Source: Pseudomonas sp. Irchel 3A7 (GTDB lineage: Bacteria; Pseudomonadota; Gammaproteobacteria; Pseudomonadales; Pseudomonadaceae). Taken from it: a DNA stretch of 64,000 nucleotides. The translations under genes were made by a program, and so were the position numbers. The DNA lies in the NCBI RefSeq assembly GCF_900187565.1, contig NZ_FYED01000011.1, positions 186,001-250,000 on the forward strand, given 5' to 3'. The number at the start of each line of letters is the position of its first letter. The stretch's first letter is position 1. This document shows, piece by piece, positions 9,264-17,569 of this stretch. The notes under the pieces were generated by a model. The model did not search any database, was not told where the DNA came from, and saw nothing but the letters and a program-made list of their open reading frames with translations.

Positions 9264-9962
9264 ATGTCCGCCTGCCAGACTCCTATCATCGTCGCCCTGG
9301 ATTTCCCCACCCGTGACGCCGCACTGAAGCTGGCCGATCAGTTGGACCCGAAACTGTGCCGGGTCAAAGTCGGCAAGGAATTGTTCACCAGCTGCGCGTC
9401 GGAAATCGTCGGCACCCTGCGTGACAAGGGTTTCGAAGTGTTCCTGGACCTCAAGTTCCACGACATCCCCAACACCACCGCCATGGCCGTCAAGGCTGCC
9501 GCGGAAATGGGTGTGTGGATGGTCAACGTGCACTGCTCCGGTGGCCTGCGCATGATGGCTGCGTGCCGTGAAGTACTGGACAAGCGCAGTGGCCCGCAGC
9601 CGCTGTTGATCGGCGTGACCGTGCTGACCAGCATGGAACGTGAGGATCTGGCGGGTATCGGTCTGGATATCGAGCCGCAGGAACAGGTACTGCGCCTGGC
9701 TGCCCTGGCGGAAAAAGCCGGGATGGACGGCCTGGTATGCTCGGCCCTGGAAGCCCAGGCCTTGAAAGCGGCGCATCCGTCGCTGCAACTGGTGACCCCG
9801 GGGATTCGCCCGGCGGGCAGTGCCCAGGACGACCAGCGTCGCATCCTGACTCCACGTCAGGCGCTGGAAGCCGGTTCCGACTATCTGGTGATCGGCCGTC
9901 CGATCAGCCAGGCGGCGGATCCTGCAAAAGCATTGGCAAACGTTGTGGCTGAGCTGGCCTAA
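9264..9962 (+). CDS. pyrF: Orotidine 5'-phosphate decarboxylase
   Basis: PyrF makes UMP from OMP, the last step of de novo pyrimidine synthesis in the cytoplasm. The 232-residue protein carries the family signature DLKFHDIPNT, the N-terminal IVALDFPT strand and the phosphate-binding end LVTPGIRPAGS...VIGRPIS. The ATG at 9264 gives MSACQTPIIVALD; an upstream ATG (9228) would add an atypical tail and is rejected. It is monocistronic and followed by a single REP. Confidence 0.95.
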   Translation: MSACQTPIIVALDFPTRDAALKLADQLDPKLCRVKVGKELFTSCASEIVGTLRDKGFEVFLDLKFHDIPNTTAMAVKAAAEMGVWMVNVHCSGGLRMMAACREVLDKRSGPQPLLIGVTVLTSMEREDLAGIGLDIEPQEQVLRLAALAEKAGMDGLVCSALEAQALKAAHPSLQLVTPGIRPAGSAQDDQRRILTPRQALEAGSDYLVIGRPISQAADPAKALANVVAELA

Positions 9963-9975
9963 ACTCCGCGAAACC

Positions 9976-10003
9976 TGTGGGAGCGGGCAAGCCCGCTCCT
10001 ACA
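9976..10003. repeat. Single REP palindrome
   Basis: A lone hairpin unit, GAGCGGGCAAGCCCGCTC, with flanking TGTGG/CTACA, lies between the convergent pyrF and MDR oxidoreductase genes. It could serve as a bidirectional 3' stabilising hairpin. Confidence 0.7.
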
Positions 10004-10032
10004 ATGTTTTTTAGTGCACTTCGAATGTTGGG

Positions 10033-11037
10033 TTAAACCTTCAGCACCAGCTTCCCGAAGTTCTCCCCGCTGAACAACTTCATCAGCGTCTCCGGGAACG
10101 TCTGCAGTCCTTCAACAATGTCTTCCTTGCTCTTGAGTTGCCCCTTGGCCATCCAGCCGGCCATTTCCTGCCCGGCAGCGACGAATTGCGAGGCGTAGTC
10201 CATCACCACAAAGCCTTCCATGCGCGCACGGTTGACCAGCAGTGACAGGTAGTTGGCCGGGCCCTTGACCGCTTCCTTGTTGTTGTACTGGCTGATGGCG
10301 CCACAGATCACCACCCGCGCCTTCATGTTGAGCCGGCTCAGCACTGCGTCGAGAATGTCGCCGCCGACGTTATCGAAATACACGTCGACACCTTTTGGGC
10401 ATTCACGCTTGAGGCCGGCGATGACGTCTTCGTTTTTGTAATCGATGACGCCGTCAAAACCCAATTCATCGACCAGGAACTTGCATTTGTCTGCGCCGCC
10501 GGCGATGCCGACCACCCGGCATCCCTTGATCTTGGCGATTTGCCCGGCAATGCTGCCCACCGCACCGGCTGCACCGGACAACACCACCGTCTCACCCGCC
10601 TTGGGGGCGCCGACGTCGAGCAGGGCGAAGTAAGCCGTCATGCCGGTCATGCCCAGCGCGGACAAATAACGCGGCAGCGGTGCCAGTTTCGGATCGACCT
10701 TGTAGAAGCCTCGCGGTTCGCCGAGGAAGTAATCCTGCACACCCAACGCCCCGTTGACGTAGTCCCCGACCGCGAAGCCGGGGTTATTCGAAGCCACGAC
10801 CTGGCCGACACCCAAGGCGCGCATCACTTCACCGAGGCCGACCGGCGGGATGTAGGACTTGCCCTCATTCATCCAGCCACGCATGGCCGGGTCCAGCGAG
10901 AGGTATTCGTTCTTGACCAGGATCTGACCCGCCGCCGGCTCGCCGACCGGTACTTCTTGATAGGTGAAGGTCTCGCGGGTTGCCGCGCCGACGGGACGTT
11001 TGGCGAGCAGGAACTGGCGATTGGTCTGGGTAGTCAT
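10033..11037 (-). CDS. NADP-dependent MDR-family oxidoreductase (CurA/LTB4DH-like)
   Basis: A 334-residue zinc-independent medium-chain reductase of the group that includes prostaglandin/leukotriene reductases and E. coli CurA. These typically reduce the C=C bond of alpha,beta-unsaturated carbonyls with NADPH. The nucleotide-binding motif GAAGAVGSIAGQIAKIKG follows the family pattern and no catalytic zinc cysteines are present. ATG 11037 gives MTTQTNRQFLLAKRP, the usual N-terminus; a GTG nine bases upstream (11046) is an alternative. It is divergent from an SDR gene, with an inverted repeat in the gap. The physiological substrate is unknown. Confidence 0.88.
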   Translation of the reverse strand: MTTQTNRQFLLAKRPVGAATRETFTYQEVPVGEPAAGQILVKNEYLSLDPAMRGWMNEGKSYIPPVGLGEVMRALGVGQVVASNNPGFAVGDYVNGALGVQDYFLGEPRGFYKVDPKLAPLPRYLSALGMTGMTAYFALLDVGAPKAGETVVLSGAAGAVGSIAGQIAKIKGCRVVGIAGGADKCKFLVDELGFDGVIDYKNEDVIAGLKRECPKGVDVYFDNVGGDILDAVLSRLNMKARVVICGAISQYNNKEAVKGPANYLSLLVNRARMEGFVVMDYASQFVAAGQEMAGWMAKGQLKSKEDIVEGLQTFPETLMKLFSGENFGKLVLKV

Positions 11038-11130
11038 GACAGGCACTCAAGATGAATGAAGCCTTGTTGATAGTCCTTCATGGGCAATGTCGCAAGTTTG
11101 GCTCATGCGGCGAATGCAGGCTGATCCAGT

Positions 11131-11164
11131 GCAGTGATAGTTGGTACGGTAGTTCCATCACTGC
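11131..11164. promoter_or_regulatory. Inverted repeat between divergent MDR and SDR genes
   Basis: Perfect 8-bp arms GCAGTGAT and ATCACTGC are separated by 18 bp. The repeat lies about midway in the 235-bp divergent intergenic region. It could be an operator shared by both oxidoreductase genes; no regulator gene is adjacent. Confidence 0.4.
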
Positions 11165-11272
11165 AACTCATGGGTGCCCAACCGGCCTTTTGATAGTGCT
11201 GCCGCGTCAGGGGCTGCGTGGCTAGACTGAAAAAAACCGATCCCCCGCAAACTTCTCTTCGAGGACATAACA

Positions 11273-12034
11273 ATGAGCATGACGTTTTCCGGACAGGTCG
11301 CCGTAGTGACGGGCGCAGCCAATGGCATTGGTCGCGCGACGGCCCAGGCGTTCGCCGCCGAAGGCTTGAAAGTGGTGGTGGCCGACATGGACACGGCGGG
11401 CGGTGAGGGGACGGTTGCGCTGATTCGTACGGCGGGCGGCGAAGCGACCTTCGTGCGCTGCAACGTCACTGTGGAAAGCGAAGTAAAAAATCTGATGGAA
11501 GAGGTAGTCAAGACCTACGGCCGTCTTGACTACGCCTTCAACAATGCCGGTATCGAGATCGAGAAGGGCAAACTCGCCGAAGGCACCGTCGACGAATTCG
11601 ACGCGATCATGGGCGTCAACGTCAAAGGCGTCTGGTTGTGCATGAAGTACCAGCTGCCATTGCTGTTGGCCCAGGGTGGTGGCGCCATCGTCAATACAGC
11701 TTCGGTGGCAGGGCTCGGTGCTGCGCCGAAAATGAGCATCTACGCCGCTTCCAAGCATGCAGTGATCGGCCTGACAAAATCGGCGGCCATCGAATACGCC
11801 AAGAAAAAGATCCGGGTCAATGCGGTATGCCCGGCGGTGATCGACACCGATATGTTCCGTCGCGCCTATGAAGCCGACCCGAAGAAGGGCGAGTTCGCCA
11901 ACGCCATGCACCCGGTGGGCCGCATCGGCAAGGTCGAGGAAATCGCCAGCGCGGTGCTTTACCTGTGCAGTGACGGCGCAGCGTTTACCACTGGGCATTC
12001 GTTGGCTGTGGATGGTGGTGTCACGGCGTTCTGA
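11273..12034 (+). CDS. Short-chain dehydrogenase/reductase (classical SDR)
   Basis: A 253-residue Rossmann-fold oxidoreductase with the cofactor motif TGAANGIG (13-20), NNAG (90-93) and the catalytic set Ser144, Tyr157, Lys161 (YAASK). Asp38-Asp40 after the second strand (VVADMD) suggest NAD(H) preference. The ATG at 11273 follows the GAGGA ribosome-binding site in TTCGAGGACATAACA. It stands alone, divergent from the MDR reductase and upstream of a chemoreceptor. The substrate cannot be told from sequence. Confidence 0.88.
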   Translation: MSMTFSGQVAVVTGAANGIGRATAQAFAAEGLKVVVADMDTAGGEGTVALIRTAGGEATFVRCNVTVESEVKNLMEEVVKTYGRLDYAFNNAGIEIEKGKLAEGTVDEFDAIMGVNVKGVWLCMKYQLPLLLAQGGGAIVNTASVAGLGAAPKMSIYAASKHAVIGLTKSAAIEYAKKKIRVNAVCPAVIDTDMFRRAYEADPKKGEFANAMHPVGRIGKVEEIASAVLYLCSDGAAFTTGHSLAVDGGVTAF

Positions 12035-12193
12035 ATCAGGGCACTTTTTCAGGCTGCCGCTGCGAATCGACCTCAAGCGTTCTGAAAACGACGTGGACGT
12101 AGCTTTTTGCCATTATTCAGACGCCAAAGACTTGTGTTGCCACAGGCCCGTTGCGAATCTCCATCTACAGATAATGGCAGGGGACTAAGTGCA

Positions 12194-14158
12194 ATGATTT
12201 CGGCCGTGCAAGGACGTTTTGCCAACCTCGGTATGGCAAAAAAACTGGGTATCGGGTTTGTGCTGGTGCTGTTGTTGACCGCCCTGGTGGCGGCCATCGG
12301 CGTCTGGTCCCTGCAAACCATCAGTCAGCGCTTCGACGGGCTCAAGCAAATGTCGTCGCTCAACAGTGGATTGCTGAAGGTCCGCCTGCTGGAGCAAGAG
12401 TATGCCTTGCACGGCAACCCGAAAACGGCCGATGCCCTGCGCGAAGGCGTCGATGGCTTGATTGCCCTGGCGAATCAGCTCAAGGCTGCGTCTGCTGCCA
12501 ATGTGCCGGTCATGAACGATGTCGAGCAATCCCTCGGCGCCTACCGCAAGGCGTTCGACGAGTTTGTCTCGCTCAGTCAGGCCAAGGACCTGGCGCTGGA
12601 AATGGCCAGTTGGTCGGTCTCCAGCGTGGCGAATAACCTCGACGTGCTGCAGTCCGGGCTTGCCGATGACGGTACCTACAACCTGAAGGAATCCGAGGGC
12701 AAGGACGGTGCGCAATTCGTCGAGCAGGCCAATCAGGTCAGCCAGGTGTCTCGGTTGATGTTGCAAGCCATGAACGAAGCGCGCGTGCGTCTGGACCAGA
12801 GCCGCAAGGGGGATGACAGCGCGGGGCAAGGCAAGATCGAACAGGCCAGCCAGGCGTTGACCCAGGCCGAACAGCTGAAAACTTCAGTCAAGGATGAGGG
12901 TTATCAGACCGTTCTCAATGAAGTGATCGGTCACATCGCCAGTTTCAGCGACAAGCTCGCCGAGTACACCGGCCTGCTGGAACAGGAAAAGACTGTCTAT
13001 CAGCAATTGCATCAACGCGCCGCCCAAGTGATGGAGCGGGTGGATCAGGCCTATACCGCCGAAGACCAGTCGATGCAGACAGAGCTGAACAAGAATTCGC
13101 TGCTGATCATCGGCTCTTCCGCGTTGGCGTTGCTGGTCGGATTGATTGCAGCCTGGGTCATTACCCGATTGATCGTCGGGCCGCTGCGAAGTGTGATTGG
13201 TGTGGCGCAGCAGATTGCTTCCGGGGATTTGAGCGGGACGGTCGAAGTGACCCGCCGTGATGAGATCGGCCAGTTGATGCAGGCCATGCAGCAGATGGGG
13301 GCGGGACTGAGCCACATCGTCAGCGGTTTGCAGGCGGGTATCGAACAACTGGCCACGTCAGCGCAATCGCTGTCGGCGGTCACTGAACAGACCAACCTTG
13401 AAGTCAGCAGCCAGAAGGAAGAAACCGAACAGGTTGCCACGGCGATGAACCAGATGACTGCCACCGTGCACGACGTGGCGCGGAACGCCGAAGAGGCCGC
13501 CGTGGCAGCGCAAACAGCCGACGGCAAGGTTGAAAGCGGTCAGCTCGTGGTGCGTCAGAGCATGGCGCGCATCGAGCAACTGGCGGATTCGGCCACCTCG
13601 GCCAGTTCGAGCATCGAGAGTTTGAGCGCGGAAATCCAGAACATCGGCACCGTGCTCAGTGTCATCAAAAGCGTGGCTGAACAAACCAACCTGCTGGCGC
13701 TCAACGCGGCCATCGAGGCCGCAAGGGCTGGCGAGCAGGGCAGGGGCTTCGCGGTGGTGGCCGATGAGGTGCGTGCACTGGCCAAGCGGACCCAGCAATC
13801 GACCGAGGAAATCGAGCGGTTGGTCAGCGCCTTGCGCTCGGCGGCGCAGACGTCGGTGCAGCAGATTCAAAGCAGTGGCGAACTGGTGAAGCTGGCGGTC
13901 AGCGATGCGCTGCAGACTGAAAGTGCGTTGGGAAGTATCGCGGCGGCGGTATCGTTGATCCAGCAGATGAACCAGCAGATCGCAGCTGCTGCCGAGGAGC
14001 AGAGTTCGGTGGCCGAGGAGATCAATCGCAGTGTCACGAGCATTCGTGCCAGTGCGGATCAGTCTTCGCTGGCGATGCAGGGGAATGCAGCGTCGAGTAT
14101 CGAACTGGCGCAGTTGGGTGTTGAGCTGAAGGGAATGGTGGGGCATTTCAGGCTTTAA
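12194..14158 (+). CDS. Methyl-accepting chemotaxis protein, HBM-like sensor domain
   Basis: A 654-residue transmembrane chemoreceptor. TM1 is at about 18-40, a helical periplasmic domain of about 260 residues follows, TM2 is at about 302-324, then HAMP and the cytoplasmic signalling domain. The signalling tip EAARAGEQGRGFAVVADEVR is conserved. The ligand-binding part is all-helical with a long coiled hairpin, the size of helical bimodular (HBM) domains found in receptors for organic acids and similar ligands. ATG 12194 is chosen because a start 87 bp upstream would put an unrelated tail before TM1. The ligand is unknown. Confidence 0.92.
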   Translation: MISAVQGRFANLGMAKKLGIGFVLVLLLTALVAAIGVWSLQTISQRFDGLKQMSSLNSGLLKVRLLEQEYALHGNPKTADALREGVDGLIALANQLKAASAANVPVMNDVEQSLGAYRKAFDEFVSLSQAKDLALEMASWSVSSVANNLDVLQSGLADDGTYNLKESEGKDGAQFVEQANQVSQVSRLMLQAMNEARVRLDQSRKGDDSAGQGKIEQASQALTQAEQLKTSVKDEGYQTVLNEVIGHIASFSDKLAEYTGLLEQEKTVYQQLHQRAAQVMERVDQAYTAEDQSMQTELNKNSLLIIGSSALALLVGLIAAWVITRLIVGPLRSVIGVAQQIASGDLSGTVEVTRRDEIGQLMQAMQQMGAGLSHIVSGLQAGIEQLATSAQSLSAVTEQTNLEVSSQKEETEQVATAMNQMTATVHDVARNAEEAAVAAQTADGKVESGQLVVRQSMARIEQLADSATSASSSIESLSAEIQNIGTVLSVIKSVAEQTNLLALNAAIEAARAGEQGRGFAVVADEVRALAKRTQQSTEEIERLVSALRSAAQTSVQQIQSSGELVKLAVSDALQTESALGSIAAAVSLIQQMNQQIAAAAEEQSSVAEEINRSVTSIRASADQSSLAMQGNAASSIELAQLGVELKGMVGHFRL

Positions 14159-14175
14159 ACCTGCATTGCGTATCC

Positions 14176-14337
14176 TGTGGGAGCGAGCCTGCTCGCGAAG
14201 GCGGCCTGACAGTCACCCAGGGTTCTGCGGTTGTAGCCAATCCCTGTAGGCGCAAAGCTTGTTCGCGATGACTGAATGTCAGTCAACATCGATACAGCCG
14301 ACCAACCGCTATCGCGAGCAAGCTTTGCTCCTGCAAG
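14176..14337. repeat. REP plus degenerate REPIN
   Basis: A single GGGAGCGAGCCTGCTCGCGA unit at about 14176-14199 is followed by a diverged inverted pair at about 14244-14337 (GGCGCAAAGCTTGTTCGCGA and TCGCGAGCAAGCTTTGCTCC). Both occupy the space between convergent genes. Confidence 0.7.
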
Positions 14338-14340
14338 GCA

Positions 14341-14370
14341 AAAAAAAAGCCACCTGATCCGGTGGCTTTT
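14341..14370 (-). terminator. Rho-independent terminator for the minus-strand gene
   Basis: Stem arms AAAAGCCACC and GGTGGCTTTT flank a 6-base loop, with an A-run on the plus strand that reads as a U-run on the minus transcript. It lies 18 bp past the stop of the gene at 14388-15158. Confidence 0.8.
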
Positions 14371-14387
14371 CTACTTTGCTCGAATGA

Positions 14388-15158
14388 TCAGTCGTAGATC
14401 ACTTTCTTCTTCCAGTCCGCATCGGCCTCGACGTCTTTGAGGCCTTCGGTCAATTGGTTCACTTCGCCTTCCACCGGGGCGATGCGGTCCATGACTTGTG
14501 CGTTGGCACGGGCCAGGAGTTTTTCCAGGTACTCCAGCTGCTCGGCATAGATCTGAGGTTCCTGCTGCTTGCGCAGGTATTGCACACCGCGTTCGAACGC
14601 CAGGCGCGCCTGGCCGGGCTGGTTCTGTTGCAGCGAGTGCTGGCCAAGGTTGTTGAAGAATTCGATGTGCAACAGCACCAGAATATGACGGACCTCACGG
14701 ATCCAGCGCTTGGCTTCGTTGGGGGGCAGGAAGCCATCCTGGGCGGCGCGGGTGATCTGGCCGTGCAGGGCTTCAAGCAGGAAACGCACGTCCTTGGCCT
14801 TGGCTTCCGTCTGGATCGGTGCTGGCGGGTTGTTGACCGGAATCGACTCGCCCTGTGCAACCAGCGCCGTCAGTTCGGTAATCCGCGCCTTGAGGTTGGC
14901 GCTGGTTTTTTCCAGGTTCAGCAGGCGTTGGCAGACATTCAATTCCAGGCGGGTCAGCAGCAGCTTGAGCGCCGGTGTCATCAACTGGCCTGGGAAGGTC
15001 TCGGTGATCTCTCCGCAACGCCGCAGGCGATCATTGAGTTCAACCTTGGTACGGGCCCTTTCCAGCTTATTGTTTTCCACCACATGGTTGATGTAGCCAA
15101 TGGCGATCAATAATGCGATCCCGGCTACGACGAGCAGGGTGATCATGAGTGGTGTCAC
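14388..15158 (-). CDS. Membrane-anchored helical protein of unknown function
   Basis: A 256-residue protein that I do not recognise as a named family. It has one N-terminal transmembrane helix (ITLLVVAGIALLIAIGY), then a charged helical stretch, a coiled-coil-like segment around LLNLEKTSANLKARITEL, a short proline-rich linker, and a TPR-like helical pair (NNLGQHSLQQNQPGQARLAF). The start is taken as GTG 15158, which has AGAGGT seven bases upstream; ATG 15146 is the alternative. It is monocistronic with its own terminator. Topology suggests a cytoplasmic or periplasmic helical domain tethered to the inner membrane, perhaps a scaffold. Confidence 0.75.
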   Translation of the reverse strand: MTPLMITLLVVAGIALLIAIGYINHVVENNKLERARTKVELNDRLRRCGEITETFPGQLMTPALKLLLTRLELNVCQRLLNLEKTSANLKARITELTALVAQGESIPVNNPPAPIQTEAKAKDVRFLLEALHGQITRAAQDGFLPPNEAKRWIREVRHILVLLHIEFFNNLGQHSLQQNQPGQARLAFERGVQYLRKQQEPQIYAEQLEYLEKLLARANAQVMDRIAPVEGEVNQLTEGLKDVEADADWKKKVIYD

Positions 15159-15443
15159 CGGTAAGACCTCTTTTATAGGGTTCGCGTGCGAGTGTAGTGG
15201 CTTGGCATTTAAGCGCCCAGGACCGCTCGACGAGTTGGTTCGAGAAGGCTCAACCTGTATCGGCCGCAGTCCTGCTTTATAAATGCTGGCAACAGTGAAG
15301 CAGATCGCCATCATTGATGGCGTCGACTATAACGCCTTGGCGAGTGTCAGAATATAGGCGCCAAACACCGGGTGGCGGAAAATCCGGACAGGGACGTCAA
15401 AGCAGGGCGAAGTCATTGATTTAAATAAATTTAATACAGGGGG

Positions 15444-15472
15444 TTGACGACCTCTCAATCCATCCATAGAAT
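15444..15472 (+). promoter_or_regulatory. Sigma-70 promoter for the tRNA cluster
   Basis: TTGACG, a 17-bp spacer and TAGAAT are followed by a GC-rich discriminator (GCGCGCC), typical of stringently controlled stable-RNA promoters. It sits 61 bp upstream of the first tRNA-Glu. The remaining 15159-15443 stretch has no gene. Confidence 0.75.
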
Positions 15473-15533
15473 GCGCGCCACTTGCAGCGTAAAGCACACA
15501 GCGAAACGAAGCAGGGAGTGAATGTTGTAGTGT

Positions 15534-15609
15534 GTCCCCTTCGTCTAGTGGCCTAGGACACCGCCCTTTCACGGCGGTAACAGGGGTTCGAGTCCCCTAG
15601 GGGACGCCA
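15534..15609 (+). tRNA. tRNA-Glu (TTC), copy 1
   Basis: A 76-nt cloverleaf with the acceptor stem GTCCCCT/AGGGGAC, anticodon stem-loop CGCCCTTTCACGGCG carrying TTC, TTCGAGT in the T-loop region and an encoded CCA end. It is the first of four tRNAs. Confidence 0.97.
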
Positions 15610-15611
15610 AT

Positions 15612-15687
<76 letters not shown>

Positions 15688-15791
15688 ATTTTAAACAGCA
15701 TTGCTTTCGGGCAGGGCTGAGTGAAACCAGAACCAAGTCTTCGGATGCGGATCTGGACACCGAAACACACACCATGTGTTCCGGGTAGCGT

Positions 15792-15867
15792 GTCCCCTTC
15801 GTCTAGTGGCCTAGGACACCGCCCTTTCACGGCGGTAACAGGGGTTCGAGTCCCCTAGGGGACGCCA
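15792..15867 (+). tRNA. tRNA-Glu (TTC), copy 2
   Basis: Identical in sequence to copy 1, 104 nt after the first tRNA-Gly. The intervening stretch has no clear promoter of its own. Confidence 0.97.
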
Positions 15868-15870
15868 TTT

Positions 15871-15946
<76 letters not shown>

Positions 15947-15956
15947 TATTTAACGA

Positions 15957-15987
15957 AAACGCCGCTCATTGAGCGGCGTTTTTGTTT
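15957..15987 (+). terminator. Rho-independent terminator of the tRNA operon
   Basis: Stem CGCCGCTC/GAGCGGCG with an ATT loop, followed by TTTTTGTTT. It is placed 13 bp after the last tRNA. Confidence 0.88.
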
Positions 15988-16011
15988 GTGCGCGATTTAT
16001 GCGTTGCACAG

Positions 16012-16047
16012 AAAAAAGGCCCGCCAGTATGACTGAGCGGGCCTTTT
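16012..16047 (-). terminator. Terminator of the alaX-oxygenase-lysE operon
   Basis: Arms AAAAGGCCCGC and GCGGGCCTTTT, with the A-run on the plus strand giving a U-run on the minus transcript. It lies 15 bp beyond the LysE-family stop codon. Confidence 0.85.
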
Positions 16048-16062
16048 GCATGTCAGGCGTTC

Positions 16063-16704
16063 TTACATCGACAAAATCAACCGTCCGGCAAAAAGAATCA
16101 GGATAACGCCCATGGTGCGTTCGAACCAGTGCCCCATGCGCAGGAACAGCAATCGTACTTTGTTGCTTGAAAAGAACAGTGCAACGATCACAAACCACGA
16201 TGCGTTTACACCGCACATCCACACGCCGTACAGCGCCTGAATCTCCAATGGTGTGGTGGCGCTGATGAGGGTGGTGAAGATTGCCAGGAAAAACAGCGTC
16301 GCCTTCGGGTTGGTGGCGTTGGTCAGAAAACCGGTGGTGAACGCCTTCAGCAGTGTTTGTTCCACGACCGGTTCGTCTGAATCTTTTTCGCCTTCAAGCA
16401 CGGCTTTGGGTTTGCTGCGCAACAGGTTGACGCCGAGGTAGAGAATGTAGGCACCCCCGATAACTTTGGCCACGGTCAATAACCAGGGCGTTGTGTGCAT
16501 CAGCGCCCCAACGCCGAGCAGGGTGTACAGCACATGCACGGAAATGCCGGCGCCGATGCCCAGTGCGGTGCAGATGCCCACCCAGCGGCCAAAGCGTACG
16601 CTCTGTCGGATCGTGACGGCGAAATCCGGGCCGGGGGCGACTACCGCCAGAAAATGGATCGTCGCCAGTGCCAGAAACTCGCCCAGATAATTCGAAAACT
16701 GCAT
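16063..16704 (-). CDS. LysE/RhtB-family amino acid exporter
   Basis: A 213-residue inner-membrane protein with about six hydrophobic segments and the family N-terminus HFLAVVAPGPDFAVTIRQS. LysE/RhtB proteins export amino acids or their analogues using ion gradients. ATG 16704 follows the oxygenase TGA after one base, and its ribosome-binding site GGAGT lies inside the end of the oxygenase gene, so translation is coupled. As last gene of an alaX-oxygenase-lysE operon it probably exports the oxygenase product. The specific substrate is inferred, not shown. Confidence 0.9.
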   Translation of the reverse strand: MQFSNYLGEFLALATIHFLAVVAPGPDFAVTIRQSVRFGRWVGICTALGIGAGISVHVLYTLLGVGALMHTTPWLLTVAKVIGGAYILYLGVNLLRSKPKAVLEGEKDSDEPVVEQTLLKAFTTGFLTNATNPKATLFFLAIFTTLISATTPLEIQALYGVWMCGVNASWFVIVALFFSSNKVRLLFLRMGHWFERTMGVILILFAGRLILSM

Positions 16705-16705
16705 T

Positions 16706-17476
16706 TCAACTCCAGAAAGTAAGGGGTGACGCGTTACCGCGATAGCCGACAAAAAAAGAAAGGCTCAAGCGCGGATCGGCCACACCTGGCGTCACCGAGT
16801 GCATGCGGCGCGAATTGAACATGATGAAGTCGCCCGGTTCGGGGCGAACCTCCAGAGTCGGAGTGCCAAGCAGGGACGGATCGATGCCGTAACTGTCGCC
16901 ACGCATTTCGTCGAACTGGTCCGGAGAAATATCGTGGTCCCACATCTGCAGTGCGCCACCCTCGGTGGGCATGTTCAGGTAAACGTTGCAGGCAAACTGC
17001 GCATCGAGGCTTTTGGCCTGGAAACTGTCCGGGGCGTCCTTGGCAAAAATGTCGTGGTGGGCCAGGAAACACACGCCGGGTTTCACGACTCGCGATAGCC
17101 CGACATACATCTTGCGGCCATAGAGGTTTTCCAGATGGGCACCCGCTGGCCAGGATTCATCGAGCATGCAGCGCAGGGTGTCGACCGGAGATGAGTAGGG
17201 CGCGCAACGGTTGCGCAGTTCCGCGATATTGCGAGTGGCGCGCTCGAAATAGTCCTCGATCAGCAGCGGCTGGTTTTCCGCTTCGTAAAACGCCATGCCG
17301 ATGCGGCCGATGCTGGGCGCGTTGATATAGCCTTCGAAGCCGGGGGCGAGGATCTTGTCGCCGATCTGGATCGCCAGCGGTCGAGGCAAGAAGCCTTTGA
17401 CACGGATGGCGAGGACTTCTTCATTGGCCAGCTTTTTTATGCACGTCTCATCGAGACGCTCGACGTCAAGCATCAT
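16706..17476 (-). CDS. 2-oxoglutarate/Fe(II)-dependent oxygenase acting on an unknown, probably amino-acid, substrate
   Basis: A 256-residue protein with a jelly-roll-type facial triad: H140-x-D142 (FLAHHDIF) and distal H226 (RRMHSVTPG), plus Arg236 (DPRLSLSFF) placed to bind 2-oxoglutarate. The retained Asp142 fits a hydroxylase or desaturase rather than a halogenase, where that residue is Gly/Ala. The start ATG at 17476 is followed by a second Met; upstream spacing to alaX is 93 bp with a hairpin. Close coupling to a LysE exporter and an AlaX editing protein suggests it oxidises a free amino acid. Substrate and product are inference; it could also act on another small carboxylate. Confidence 0.8.
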   Translation of the reverse strand: MMLDVERLDETCIKKLANEEVLAIRVKGFLPRPLAIQIGDKILAPGFEGYINAPSIGRIGMAFYEAENQPLLIEDYFERATRNIAELRNRCAPYSSPVDTLRCMLDESWPAGAHLENLYGRKMYVGLSRVVKPGVCFLAHHDIFAKDAPDSFQAKSLDAQFACNVYLNMPTEGGALQMWDHDISPDQFDEMRGDSYGIDPSLLGTPTLEVRPEPGDFIMFNSRRMHSVTPGVADPRLSLSFFVGYRGNASPLTFWS

Positions 17477-17505
17477 GTCTTAGGTCCATCTATCAGAGAG
17501 TCAAC

Positions 17506-17527
17506 GAAGCCTGCGAATGCAGGCTTC
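17506..17527 (-). other. Perfect hairpin between alaX and the oxygenase gene
   Basis: GAAGCCTGC and GCAGGCTTC form a 9-bp stem with a 4-base loop in the 93-nt gap. No U-run follows on the minus strand, so it is more likely an mRNA processing or stabilising element, or an attenuator, than a strong terminator. Confidence 0.5.
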
Positions 17528-17569
17528 CCCGGCGTCGGGCGATGACGGCAGCGGCATCGCCTGAAGTTT

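Noticed and set aside
16706..17476. Oxygenase considered as a BesD-type amino-acid halogenase
   Set aside because: The iron-binding Asp (D142) is retained; halogenases of this family lack it.
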